Part shown: positions 24,498 through 33,535 of the stretch, in pieces
Layout: the number at the start of each line of letters is the position of its first letter
Numbering within the stretch: position 1 is the stretch's first letter
From: Nemorincola caseinilytica
Lineage (GTDB): Bacteria; Bacteroidota; Bacteroidia; Chitinophagales; Chitinophagaceae
DNA length: 64,000 nucleotides
Reading direction: 5' to 3'
NCBI RefSeq assembly: GCF_039540515.1
Contig: NZ_BAABFA010000010.1
Location: 337,029-401,028, forward strand
Position numbers and translations under genes: made by a program
Notes under the pieces: generated by a model
Told to the model about the DNA's origin: nothing
What the model saw: the letters and a program-made list of their open reading frames with translations, nothing else
The model's database searches: none

Positions 24498-25900
24498 AAG
24501 CTACGGCCGATGTGATAGTATATGGCAACAACGTGGGCGCATTGGTAGCGGCCATAGAGCTGGCCACCACCAACAAGGTATTGCTGGTGAATCCCATACC
24601 CAACTGGGGCGCGCACTTTGCGGGCACCACCATCAATGGACACCTTTTCGATATAGGCATGAACTATTTCGAGTTCACGGGATTTCACCAGACCTCCGGC
24701 GACCTGATGAGCTACGATGTGACCCGGCGCAACGATTCGGCACGTTTCTTTCACCTGGTGCGGCAGTATTTCGAAAGCAGGATAGATATCTGCGAGGTGC
24801 CTGCCCCGCAGTGCTTTGTAGATGGCCTGTATGCCGGCGATATCGTTATTGCCAACGAGCTGAAGGTGCTGAAGCTGCTGCCCGCAGAGGCAAGGGACAG
24901 GATGCGCACCGAGCTGCAGGCCATAGTGGCCGCGGGGCTCTTTGCGCTGCATGCCTCCCGCAAAAAGCTGGATGAGGCCCTCTTCCTCGCTACCGATTAC
25001 CGTACGGTATCGGTAAGCAACCACGGGCAGACCTTTCACGATCTTTTCATAGAGCCGCTCTGCCGCAAGATATTCAATATGTCATCGGCAGATATGCCGG
25101 CCATCTTCCACCGTATACCGTGGGCGCCATTGTTCTATCCCGAAACACTGCTGGATATTTTGAACGGTGGCGAGGCAAAACTATCCGATACTCCTTTTCA
25201 CTACCCTGCAGCGGGCCATTTTGCCGCATGTATAGAGGCGCTGGTGCAAGAGGCGCAGCAGCACCCCAACATCACTATGATACGCGACAAGGTGACCGGG
25301 CTATCGTATGACGGCAGCTATACCATGACCACCGGCGATACAGAGCTGCACGCGCAGCAACTGGTATGGTGCGCCGACCTGCAAAGCCTGCTGCTGTGTG
25401 CCGATGGTGTACAGCGGCCACAGTTCCAGAGAACGTCCATAGCCCTCGTATTCCTGACCATAGATAAAAAATACCTGGACAGATCATTTTCTACCTTGTT
25501 CGTCTTCGATACCGGCAGCCCTGTATACCGCATCACCGACCAGGACCATGCTGCCGGTACCGGCAATGAGGTGCACCGGGTAGTGGTAGAGGCCAACTGC
25601 GACCAGCTGGCCGCCTACGGCATTGCCGATGGTGCAGGGCTGGTGGCGCACACTGCCGCGCTTCTGAAAAGTATGGGCATATGCACCGAGCCCGGCAAGG
25701 GAGAATATTTATCGAAATATTTCCAAAATGCAATAAATCTGCCTATTTTGCCCAATCTTCATCTGTTCACTAAGTTGCAGGCCGAGGTTCGGGAAAGGTT
25801 TCCCGGTATCGAGCTGGTAGGCAATGCATCGGGCTATGTTTCCACGTCGTTCAATGACCAGGTAGTACAGGCAATGAAGCTGGGCCTGAAGTATAATTAA
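24494..25900 (+). CDS. FAD/NAD(P)-binding protein, UDP-galactopyranose-mutase-like
   Basis: 468 residues. The N-terminus has an unusual dinucleotide-binding fingerprint, DVIVYGNNVGALVAAIEL (6-23), with GNNVGA in place of the common GAGIAG, and NWGAHFAGTTINGHLFDIGM soon after. The overall pattern (nucleotide-binding N-terminus, substrate part in the middle, C-terminal GNASGYVSTSFNDQVVQAM) recalls UDP-galactopyranose mutase and amine-oxidase-like flavoproteins. Overlaps the preceding gene (ATGA). Its substrate cannot be named from sequence. Confidence 0.65.
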   Translation: MKATADVIVYGNNVGALVAAIELATTNKVLLVNPIPNWGAHFAGTTINGHLFDIGMNYFEFTGFHQTSGDLMSYDVTRRNDSARFFHLVRQYFESRIDICEVPAPQCFVDGLYAGDIVIANELKVLKLLPAEARDRMRTELQAIVAAGLFALHASRKKLDEALFLATDYRTVSVSNHGQTFHDLFIEPLCRKIFNMSSADMPAIFHRIPWAPLFYPETLLDILNGGEAKLSDTPFHYPAAGHFAACIEALVQEAQQHPNITMIRDKVTGLSYDGSYTMTTGDTELHAQQLVWCADLQSLLLCADGVQRPQFQRTSIALVFLTIDKKYLDRSFSTLFVFDTGSPVYRITDQDHAAGTGNEVHRVVVEANCDQLAAYGIADGAGLVAHTAALLKSMGICTEPGKGEYLSKYFQNAINLPILPNLHLFTKLQAEVRERFPGIELVGNASGYVSTSFNDQVVQAMKLGLKYN

Positions 25901-25910
25901 ATAAGAATTT

Positions 25911-26642
25911 ATGAGTGTTACAAAGGAAGAGCTCGACAAGATCGCATCGGAATATCATGATAAAGATGTGATGCAGGACAAATTCATCGAAGATGAATGT
26001 CAGTTCTATACATACAAATGGGTTTTCGAGCAGATGGCCGGCTGCCGCACAGTACTGGAAATGGGCTATGGCGAAGGCAACTTTACCCACGAGCTGGTAG
26101 AGCGTGGCTATACCCCAACGGTGATAGACGGCTCGGGCCAGTTGCTGGCAAAGGCCCGCGAGATACATGGCGATAAGATAGAGACAGTGCATGCGCTGTT
26201 CGAAGAATATGTGCCTGCACAAAAGTTCGACTGCCTGCTGGCCACTCATGTGCTGGAGCATGTGGACGACCCCGTGGGGCTGCTGCTGCACATGAAGAAC
26301 TGGATAACCGATAACGGAAAGATCATCATCATAGTTCCCAATAAAGAGTCGCTGCACAGGCAACTGGCCGTGATAATGGGGCTGCAGCCTGCGCTGGATA
26401 CCCTGGGCGCGCGCGATGTGCTGGTGGGGCACCAGCGCGTATACTCGCTGGGCACACTGGAAGAGGATGTGCTCAAAGCAGGCCTGGCGGTAAAAGCCAA
26501 GGCAGGCTTTTTTCTGAAAACACTACCCAACTCTATGATGCTGCAATATTCGGTAGAGCTCATCAGGGCATTGAACCAGATATCGCCTATGTTGCCGCAG
26601 GATCTGCTGGCGAACATAGGTATGGTGGCAGGAAAAGCATAA
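25911..26642 (+). CDS. SAM-dependent methyltransferase (class I)
   Basis: 243 residues. Motif I is TVLEMGYGEGNFTHEL (~46-61), followed by an acidic VIDGSGQLL and the motif LLATHVLEHVDDP. The region KIIIIVPNKESLHRQLAVIM aligns with the paralogue at 23748-24497. It probably methylates a glycan or lipid-linked intermediate of this cluster. Ends two bases before the glycosyltransferase start. Confidence 0.87.
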   Translation: MSVTKEELDKIASEYHDKDVMQDKFIEDECQFYTYKWVFEQMAGCRTVLEMGYGEGNFTHELVERGYTPTVIDGSGQLLAKAREIHGDKIETVHALFEEYVPAQKFDCLLATHVLEHVDDPVGLLLHMKNWITDNGKIIIIVPNKESLHRQLAVIMGLQPALDTLGARDVLVGHQRVYSLGTLEEDVLKAGLAVKAKAGFFLKTLPNSMMLQYSVELIRALNQISPMLPQDLLANIGMVAGKA

Positions 26643-26644
26643 GT

Positions 26645-27574
26645 ATGTCGAAGATCACGATCATAACACCTTGCTACTTCAACGAGCTGAACATACCTGT
26701 GTATGCGCAGCGTATGATAGAGAACGAAAGTACCTTTCCCGAAGGTGTGACCTTTGAATATGTGCTTGTGGACGATGGGTCGAAGGATAATACCTGGGCC
26801 GAGCTGGAAAAATTCCATGCCAGCTACCCGCACAAGGTGAAGATCATCAAACTTGTCAGGAATTTCGGGTCTACGAATGCGGTATACTCGGCATTGCCAT
26901 ATGCCACCGGCGATTGCATCGCCATCATATCGGCCGATCTGCAGGACCCGCCGGCCATAATAGCGAAAATGTACAGCCACTGGCAGAACGGCTATAAGCT
27001 GGTACTGGCCAACAGGACCAATCGCGAAGAGTCTTTTGTACAAAAGCTGATGGCCAATATCACACATGGTATGGTGCGCAAATGGGGCCTCAGCAACCTG
27101 CCGGCAGGTGGCTTCGACCTTAACCTTTTTGACAAAGAGGTGCGCGATGTGATAGTGACCATGGACGATAAGAACTCTTTCTTCCCCTACCTGCTTATAT
27201 GGCTGGGGTACGAATATGTGAGCATTCCGTATGTGCGCCAAAAGCGCGAGCTGGGCAAGTCTACCTATACGCTCACCAAAAAAATAAAGGTGTTCGTAGA
27301 CTCATTTGTGGCTTTTTCCTTCTTTCCTATACGCCTCATATCGGTACTGGGCCTGCTGCTGGGTAGCTTTTCGCTCATACTTATAGTGGTAGTGGTGATA
27401 AGCAAGATAATGGGCGGCGTGCCCATAACCGGCTGGAGCAGTATGATGGCAGTGATACTTTTTGTTTCTTCCTTCCAGATGATAGGGTTGGGCATAATAG
27501 GCGAATATGTATGGCGCGGTTTGGAATCATCGAGGAAACGCCCAAACTATATAGTAGACAAAGTGAAACAATAA
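26645..27574 (+). CDS. Family 2 membrane glycosyltransferase (polyprenyl-phosphate type)
   Basis: A 309-residue GT2 enzyme of the DPMS/GtrB type, which loads a sugar onto undecaprenyl phosphate on the cytoplasmic face. ITPCYFNELNIPVYA and YVLVDDGSKDNTW (nucleotide-sugar site) are followed by CIAIISADLQDPPAII with the DxD-type metal site, then KRELGKSTYTLTKKI. The C-terminus has two transmembrane helices (about 225-255 and 262-285), with the IGEYVWRGLE end typical of the family. Last gene of the close-packed cluster. Confidence 0.9.
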   Translation: MSKITIITPCYFNELNIPVYAQRMIENESTFPEGVTFEYVLVDDGSKDNTWAELEKFHASYPHKVKIIKLVRNFGSTNAVYSALPYATGDCIAIISADLQDPPAIIAKMYSHWQNGYKLVLANRTNREESFVQKLMANITHGMVRKWGLSNLPAGGFDLNLFDKEVRDVIVTMDDKNSFFPYLLIWLGYEYVSIPYVRQKRELGKSTYTLTKKIKVFVDSFVAFSFFPIRLISVLGLLLGSFSLILIVVVVISKIMGGVPITGWSSMMAVILFVSSFQMIGLGIIGEYVWRGLESSRKRPNYIVDKVKQ

Positions 27575-27703
27575 CGGGCTGTGAAGAGCCCCTTCGAGGT
27601 AAAATATTATTCTTTAATTAATGTTGTGGCATATAAACTGGTAGCAGGATAACAAGTTTGCGCTATCTTTACGGCCTTATTTCCCCCAATATAATATATA
27701 TAA

Positions 27704-28429
27704 ATGAGCGAGAACATCAGCAAACACGACGAGATACAACTGAAATATTACGAAAATCAGGTTGATGATTATGAGAAGGAAGGCGGAATGCTGGAACGCA
27801 CCACTAACCGTGGGTATAAAAGAAAAGCTACCATCATAGCAGCTACGCTGGGCCCGCAGGCACAAAAAAGTGTGCTGGAAGTAGGCGCCGGTAGCGGGCT
27901 GCTTACCTACTTTGCCGTAGATACCCTGAAGGCAGGTAAATATCGCGCACAAGACCTGTCTCAGAGCATGGTAGAAAGGGCCGGTAAGCGCGTGCAGCGC
28001 CCCGAACTGAGCTTTGAGGTGAGCGATGCGAACCACTTGCCTCATCCCGAGGGCACTTTCGATTCGGTATTCGGCGCAGATATCATACATCACCTCTCCG
28101 ATCCCGTACAGTCGCTCACAGAGTGGCGCCGCGTTACCAAAACAGGAGGCCATATATGTGTGATAGAAAGCAATGCATACAACCCGCTCAATTTTAGGAA
28201 CATAGGCGATGAGCACGAGGTAAGGAGCTTTCTGAACACCGATAAGAACCTGAAAAAATGGATGGAAGAGGCCGGCTGGAAGAATGTGAAAGTGGTACCT
28301 GCGCCCAGCTATACGCCGCCGGGCCCGGCTTTCCTGGTGCCCCTCTTCACTATCATAGACAAGATATCGCCCAGCATACCCGGATGGCGCAAGCTGACAG
28401 CGGCCTGGGTGCTGAGCGGCGAAAAATAA
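27704..28429 (+). CDS. SAM-dependent methyltransferase (class I, UbiE-like)
   Basis: 241 residues. Motif I VLEVGAGSGLLTYF (~56-69), acidic AQDLSQSMVERA, then FDSVFGADIIHHLSDP (motif IV) and GGHICVIESN. It is separated by ~130 bases from the glycosyltransferase gene and may have its own promoter (tatcttta box at about 27664). The substrate is unknown; by place it may finish a glycan or lipid step. Confidence 0.87.
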   Translation: MSENISKHDEIQLKYYENQVDDYEKEGGMLERTTNRGYKRKATIIAATLGPQAQKSVLEVGAGSGLLTYFAVDTLKAGKYRAQDLSQSMVERAGKRVQRPELSFEVSDANHLPHPEGTFDSVFGADIIHHLSDPVQSLTEWRRVTKTGGHICVIESNAYNPLNFRNIGDEHEVRSFLNTDKNLKKWMEEAGWKNVKVVPAPSYTPPGPAFLVPLFTIIDKISPSIPGWRKLTAAWVLSGEK

Positions 28430-28455
28430 TGATATCTCTCCGCGATATAAGATAA

Positions 28456-28495
28456 AAAGCAGACCGCCTTCCCTACTGGGAAGGCGGTCTGCTTT
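28456..28495. terminator. Strong bidirectional terminator
   Basis: An 18-bp perfect stem (core gcagaccgccttccc at 28459-28473 with gggaaggcggtctgc at 28478-28492), 4-base loop, between the convergent methyltransferase and membrane protein genes. Confidence 0.85.
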
Positions 28496-28512
28496 CGGGC
28501 CATGCCCGACAC

Positions 28513-29976
28513 CTATTTCTGGTAAAATACTTTGTCTTCCTTGGTTATCTGCCATATGCGCAGCATGGCCGTGAGGTCTTTGGAGGCGGTAGTGTCCGTT
28601 ATTTTTTCCCAGGCCATTATGGGGCATTGTTCATCCAGCGCCACCACTCTTTCTTTCGATGCGGCTATTTTGCGAAGGGCGTTCTTCTCGCAAGAGTTAT
28701 CGGGCATGGCATTGAAGCTGACACTGGCAAAGTGAATGAGCGGTATGGCCACATAGGCGCGGTACAGCAGTATGTGCTGCCGCGGTATGGCGCGCAGCAG
28801 GTAAAAGGCCGACATGCCGTAGAACAATGCCAGCGATGTGGTGACGGGCGAGAAAACATCGCGGCGAATGATGTAGGGCCTGTAAAAACGATACCCGCCC
28901 AGGGGCAGCATAACGGTATACAGTATATTGAACAGCATGACCCAGGCAAAGAAGCTGAGAAGCTGCCGGGCGCGCTCATCACCTTTGCGACGCAGCAGCA
29001 GCACTACATTCAGCACTACCATGGCCGATAGCAGCCAGTAGCCCTTGATGCTGAACTGTATGCCCAGGCCTGTCCACATTTTGCTGTACCGCTCCTGTAT
29101 GGATATCTGCTTGATAAGGCCCTCGGCATTGTGCAGTGTAAGAAAGCGGCAATAGGCCGAGGCCAGCAGGATGATAATGCCAAGCACCCAGTAGTAAATG
29201 GGTATCTGGGTAGTAGCGCCCCAAAAGCGACGCAGAAGCGATGTACCGGCAGCAGCCTGGCGAAAGTGCTGCAGCCACAGCGCGAATAGCACGAAACAGT
29301 ACACTATGCACAGCAGCGGCCCCGCCAGTGGGCCATTGATGCCTATGTAAATACCCAGTATGGCCAGCCCTACCATGGTAGATACCGACATATGCTCCTT
29401 GCCATAGAACCCGCTCATAAAGAACGGGAGGAAGAAGAGCATGACACAGAAGTTGATGAAAGAATAATTGAAGTCAACTATTATCATGGGGTCTACTATG
29501 CCCATACCGAAGGAATAGCCACCTACCTGGAAGAGCGGAGTGATAAGCAATGCGGCCAGAAGGATCTTGCGGTCGAAGAGACGCTTGCGGCCGGTGATAT
29601 ATATGCAGAAGAGGTAAAGGAATGCGGCCTTCAGCACCATTGCAAAGAGGCCCACCGTGGCATACACACTATCTATGGGCGATACGAAATGCCGGAAGAA
29701 TGCCGGGAGGATGCGAAAGTACTTGTGCACCGTAATGTGGGCCAGGTAGCCACCGGCGCCTACATACCTGTGCCCGTGCAGCAGTATGCCTATCCCGAAG
29801 GGGTCGTTGGCCGCAGGCTTCACTATATCGGCCGGTAGTGCGTTCAGCACCACATCCCCATCCAGCGGGTTGTGAAAGTGGAAGTAGAACGTAGCTGCTA
29901 AGTTTATGAGCAGGTACAACACTATGCCTGCTTTTGCCATTTTGCCCATAAGAAGGTCTTGCGGCCACCGGGCCAT
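28513..29976 (-). CDS. Multi-pass membrane protein, unknown
   Basis: A 487-residue protein with about ten hydrophobic segments, for example IVLYLLINLAATFYFHF near the N-terminus, FINFCVMLFFLPFFMSGFYG, and YWVLGIIILLASAYC. The pattern resembles polytopic glycan-related enzymes (polymerases or GT-C-like), but no catalytic motif can be pointed to. The soluble C-terminal ~80 residues end KEDKVFYQK. Its place beside the sugar cluster is suggestive only. Confidence 0.6.
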   Translation of the reverse strand: MARWPQDLLMGKMAKAGIVLYLLINLAATFYFHFHNPLDGDVVLNALPADIVKPAANDPFGIGILLHGHRYVGAGGYLAHITVHKYFRILPAFFRHFVSPIDSVYATVGLFAMVLKAAFLYLFCIYITGRKRLFDRKILLAALLITPLFQVGGYSFGMGIVDPMIIVDFNYSFINFCVMLFFLPFFMSGFYGKEHMSVSTMVGLAILGIYIGINGPLAGPLLCIVYCFVLFALWLQHFRQAAAGTSLLRRFWGATTQIPIYYWVLGIIILLASAYCRFLTLHNAEGLIKQISIQERYSKMWTGLGIQFSIKGYWLLSAMVVLNVVLLLRRKGDERARQLLSFFAWVMLFNILYTVMLPLGGYRFYRPYIIRRDVFSPVTTSLALFYGMSAFYLLRAIPRQHILLYRAYVAIPLIHFASVSFNAMPDNSCEKNALRKIAASKERVVALDEQCPIMAWEKITDTTASKDLTAMLRIWQITKEDKVFYQK

Positions 29977-29999
29977 AAAATGTACAAGTATTTATTATA

Positions 30000-30416
30000 T
30001 CAGAACGAGATCCCTTTGGTATTCACCGTCACCTTCAGCCCCCTGAGAGATGCGAGCAGGGCTTGTACCTCAGAGCGCATCATATTCAGCCTGATGCTGC
30101 TATCGCCGCCGGGGCTGTGAATAATAAGAAGGAAACTGAATTCGTTGGCCTTTATAACAGTGAGCCCCGCTATGGCATCAGCAGAGATGGTAACGGGCCG
30201 AAGGACGGGTACTAGCGAACGGAATGTAAGGGTCTGCCCCGCTAACCCCGCCAGTTGGTACCTGCGCAGCACTATACGCAGGCATACGGCAAACGCCAGT
30301 ATGGCAAAAACAAGCCACACCCAGGCATTGCCAATGATATACTTGGACACTAAAAGAGTGGCCAGCAGAGCGAGCGCATGAGCCCCTATGGTCCTGAAAC
30401 CAAAAACCTGCTTCAT
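30000..30416 (-). CDS. Small membrane protein with PH-like C-terminal domain
   Basis: 138 residues from the ATG at 30416 (an in-frame ATG at 30437 is possible). Two hydrophobic segments near the N-terminus (ALALLATLLVSKYIIGNAW, WLVFAILAFAVCL) are followed by a ~90-residue beta-rich domain (AGLTVIKANEFSFLLIIHSP) like the bacterial PH domains attached to small membrane proteins. Function unknown. Confidence 0.55.
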   Translation of the reverse strand: MKQVFGFRTIGAHALALLATLLVSKYIIGNAWVWLVFAILAFAVCLRIVLRRYQLAGLAGQTLTFRSLVPVLRPVTISADAIAGLTVIKANEFSFLLIIHSPGGDSSIRLNMMRSEVQALLASLRGLKVTVNTKGISF

Positions 30417-30515
30417 ATATGTTGTTAAGATCAACAAATATAGCGCAAATCCGGAGGATGGTTATACCCGGAGGTCGCACAGGTGCAGGCACCCGGCTGC
30501 TTTAGTTTCAGCCGG

Positions 30516-30857
30516 TCAGAAAATATGGGTGAACCCGTAGAACGCTATACCTGCTCCTGCCCCGGTAAGGCCATAGAGCACCACATAATAGCCTATACTG
30601 GCCTCGGGAAAAACACCCAGAAGCGTAAGTAAAAAACTGGCAAAACACATCACCGCGCCTGTCAGTATCATACTCAGCCCGCGTGACCGCTGCTGGCCCA
30701 GGTATAGCTTCATCGTTTCGGCCACCAGCTCTTTTACATAGGCCAGTGGCAGGTCCATCGCGGTCAGCATGGCTTCTGCTTCTTCCTGCGTTCTTCCCTG
30801 CTGCAGCATCTGCAGCACCCTGTCCGACAGATGTTTTTTTTCGTCTGCGCTTTGCAT
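30516..30857 (-). CDS. Small membrane protein with helical N-terminal domain
   Basis: A 113-residue protein. The first ~55 residues form a polar helical region (LSDRVLQMLQQGRTQEEAEA), then two hydrophobic segments (LSMILTGAVMCFASFLLTLL and YYVVLYGLTGAGAGIAFYGF). No family is recognised. Confidence 0.6.
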   Translation of the reverse strand: MQSADEKKHLSDRVLQMLQQGRTQEEAEAMLTAMDLPLAYVKELVAETMKLYLGQQRSRGLSMILTGAVMCFASFLLTLLGVFPEASIGYYVVLYGLTGAGAGIAFYGFTHIF

Positions 30858-30972
30858 GTTCCGGGCGGTACCCTAACGGTATATTCAAACCTATATTTTT
30901 TCAGATATACTGCGCATGATATTCGTCAGGTATCGGTATCGGGGGCCATGTTCTTGTCCGGTTCGAAGGATA

Positions 30973-32130
30973 TCACAGCGTACCTCTTCTTGCCTGCTCG
31001 GCCTCTATCGATTCGAACAGCGCCTTGAAGTTGCCCTTGCCAAAAGACCTGGCCCCCTTGCGCTGTATGATCTCGAAGAACAGGGTAGGGCGGTCCTCTA
31101 CGGGCCGGGTGAATATCTGCAGCAGGTAGCCCTCCTCATCCCTGTCCACCATTATGCCCAGGCCTTTTAGCAGTTCCATGTCTTCGGCTATCTCGCCTAC
31201 ACGGTCTGCCACAGTATCGTAGTAGTCTCCCGGCACATGCAGGAACTCCACTCCTCTCTTCCTCATTTCCGATACCGTGAACACTATATCATCCGTAGCC
31301 ACTGCTATATGCTGGCAGCCGGGGCCTTCGTAGAAATCCAGGTATTCTTCTATCTGCGACCTTTTCAGTCCCACAGCAGGCTCGTTTATAGGGAATTTTA
31401 TGCGCCCGTTGCCATTGGTCATCACCTTGCTCATGAGGGCCGTATACTGTGTAGATATGTCCTTGTCGTCAAAGGTCACAAGGTTGGCAAAGCCCATCAC
31501 CTTTGCATAGAACTCTGCCCACTTGTTCATACTGCCCAGCTCCACATTGCCCACCATATGGTCTATATATTTCAGGCCGGTATGCCCGGAGTTATGGTCC
31601 GACCGCCACTCTGTATACCCGGGCAGGAAGATGCCCGTATAGTCCTTCCGCTCTACGAACAGGTGTACCGTATCGCCATAGGTATGTATGCCGGCGCGCA
31701 CTACCTCGCCCCATTCATCTTTTTCCACCACGGGCTCCAGGTACGATACCGCACCACGCCGCATCACTTCTTCATAAGACCGCCTTGCATCGTCTACCCA
31801 CAGTGCTATCACTTTTATACCGTCTCCATGCTTTTTTATATGGTCCGATATGGGATCGTCCGAGCGCAGTGGTGTCGTCAGCACCAGCCTTATCTTGTCC
31901 TGCCTTAGCACATACGATACCTTGTTCCTGCTGCCGGTCTCCAGCCCCGCATATGCAAGGCTCTGAAAGCCGAATGCCGTCTTGTAAAAGTGTGCTGCCT
32001 GCTTGGCATTGCCTACATACAGCTCTACATGGTCGGTACCGTTCATAGGCAGAAAGTCATCTGCCTTTTCGAATATCTTCTCAAGACCGTAATTGTAATT
32101 AACGGTGTCCTTAAGTGGTGTTGCCTGCAT
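30973..32130 (-). CDS. hppD: 4-hydroxyphenylpyruvate dioxygenase
   Basis: Converts 4-hydroxyphenylpyruvate to homogentisate with Fe(II) and O2, in tyrosine catabolism. The protein has 385 residues, the usual length, made of two VOC modules. Iron ligands are His191 (KYIDHMVGNVE), His274 (GPGCQHIAVATDD) and Glu353 (TLFFEIIQRKG). The N-terminal module begins GTDHVELYVGNAKQA. It is the last gene of the minus-strand unit after hmgA, 40 bases downstream of it. Confidence 0.95.
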   Translation of the reverse strand: MQATPLKDTVNYNYGLEKIFEKADDFLPMNGTDHVELYVGNAKQAAHFYKTAFGFQSLAYAGLETGSRNKVSYVLRQDKIRLVLTTPLRSDDPISDHIKKHGDGIKVIALWVDDARRSYEEVMRRGAVSYLEPVVEKDEWGEVVRAGIHTYGDTVHLFVERKDYTGIFLPGYTEWRSDHNSGHTGLKYIDHMVGNVELGSMNKWAEFYAKVMGFANLVTFDDKDISTQYTALMSKVMTNGNGRIKFPINEPAVGLKRSQIEEYLDFYEGPGCQHIAVATDDIVFTVSEMRKRGVEFLHVPGDYYDTVADRVGEIAEDMELLKGLGIMVDRDEEGYLLQIFTRPVEDRPTLFFEIIQRKGARSFGKGNFKALFESIEAEQARRGTL

Positions 32131-32170
32131 ATTTGGTTCTTTTGGTGCGTACAGAAATAGAATGTCTTTT

Positions 32171-33334
32171 TTATGCCTCGTGTGGCAGCCACGAGCGGTA
32201 GTAATCCTTTACTTCCAGCCTTAGTGCCTCTTCGGTTATCATCATAGGGGCAAAGGGGTCTATCATCACGGCCAGTTCCTGTGTCTCTTTCTTGCCTATG
32301 CTGCGCTCTATGGCGCCGGGGTGCGGGCCATGCGGTATGCCACCCGGGTGCAGTGTCAGCTGGCCCTTCTGTATGTTGTTGCGGCTCATGAAGTCGCCAT
32401 CTACATAGTACAGTATCTCGTCAGAGTCTATATTGCTGTGGTGGTAGGGCGCTGGTATAGCATCGGGGTGATAGTCGTACAGCCTGGGTACGAACGAGCA
32501 TACCACGAAGCCTGCGCTCTCAAAGGTCTGGTGAATGGGCGGTGGCATATGTATGCGGCCCGTTAGTGGCTCGAAGTCGAAGATGGAAAAGGTATAGGGG
32601 TAGTGATGGCCATCCCATCCCACTACATCGAATGGGTGATAGAGGTACACATAGGGGAATATGGTGCCCTTCTTCTTTATCAGCACATCGAACTCGCCCT
32701 TCTCATCTATGGTCACCAGGTCGCGTGGGCGTTTTATATCGCGTTCGCAAAATGGCGAGTGCTCCAGCAGTTGCCCGAATTCGTTGCGGTACCTCTTTGG
32801 CGTATATACAGGGTCGAACGATTCTACTATCAGCAACCTGTTGTCCGCATCGTCGAACACTATCTTGTACACCGTTCCGCGGGGTATCAGTATGTAGTCG
32901 CCATAGGCAAATGGTAGCTGGCCATACATGGTCTGCACGCGCCCCGATCCCCTGTGTACGAATATCAGCTCGTCCGCATCGGCATTCTTGAAGAAGTAGG
33001 GTGTAGATGTGGTAGGCGCGGCCAGCCCTATATGCAGTGCGCTGTTCACGAAGAGTGTCTTGCGGCTTTCCATGTAGTCGTTGCAGGGCTTTATATCAAA
33101 GCCCTTAAAGCTCATGGCGTTCAGGCTGTTCTCTATGGCTATCTCCGGCCTTACAGAATATGGCTTGCCCTTCTGCCGCACGCATGTAGGTGGGTGCAGG
33201 TGGTATACAAGAGAAGACAGGCTGCTGAAGCCCTGTGTACCTACAAGCTCCTCCTGGTACAGCTTGCCCTCGGTGTTGCGGAATACAATGTGACGCTTGT
33301 GCGGGATGTGCCCTAATGAATGATAGATCGGCAT
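32171..33334 (-). CDS. hmgA: Homogentisate 1,2-dioxygenase
   Basis: Opens the ring of homogentisate to maleylacetoacetate, the step after HppD. 387 residues from the ATG at 33334; a longer frame to 33430 adds a basic, unconserved stretch and is not used. Family marks include MPIYHSLGHIPHKRHI, SYRPIF-like ADADELIFVHRGSG, LLIVESFDPVYTP, VVGWDGHHYPY, and LTLHPGGIPHGPHPGA with iron-ligand histidines. The next enzyme, fumarylacetoacetase, is not in the window. Confidence 0.93.
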   Translation of the reverse strand: MPIYHSLGHIPHKRHIVFRNTEGKLYQEELVGTQGFSSLSSLVYHLHPPTCVRQKGKPYSVRPEIAIENSLNAMSFKGFDIKPCNDYMESRKTLFVNSALHIGLAAPTTSTPYFFKNADADELIFVHRGSGRVQTMYGQLPFAYGDYILIPRGTVYKIVFDDADNRLLIVESFDPVYTPKRYRNEFGQLLEHSPFCERDIKRPRDLVTIDEKGEFDVLIKKKGTIFPYVYLYHPFDVVGWDGHHYPYTFSIFDFEPLTGRIHMPPPIHQTFESAGFVVCSFVPRLYDYHPDAIPAPYHHSNIDSDEILYYVDGDFMSRNNIQKGQLTLHPGGIPHGPHPGAIERSIGKKETQELAVMIDPFAPMMITEEALRLEVKDYYRSWLPHEA

Positions 33335-33535
33335 TCTGGTAGATCTTTTATGCCGCAATCTTACGCGCTTAAAAAGCAGCAGATCATGACCTGCATCATC
33401 CCGCCCTTCCTGCATACAGATGCGCATCACAACTTACAGAATGCTCTATAAGCCTCATCTGCCGTGCATTTGCGATGGTACCGCTGTGTATAATGTACGC
33501 CATGTGTTCCTGGTCAGGCCGGGGGCCGAGAAAGG

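Noticed and set aside
27577..27595. gggct/agccc hairpin after the glycosyltransferase gene
   Set aside because: No T-run follows and the stem is short; not called a terminator.
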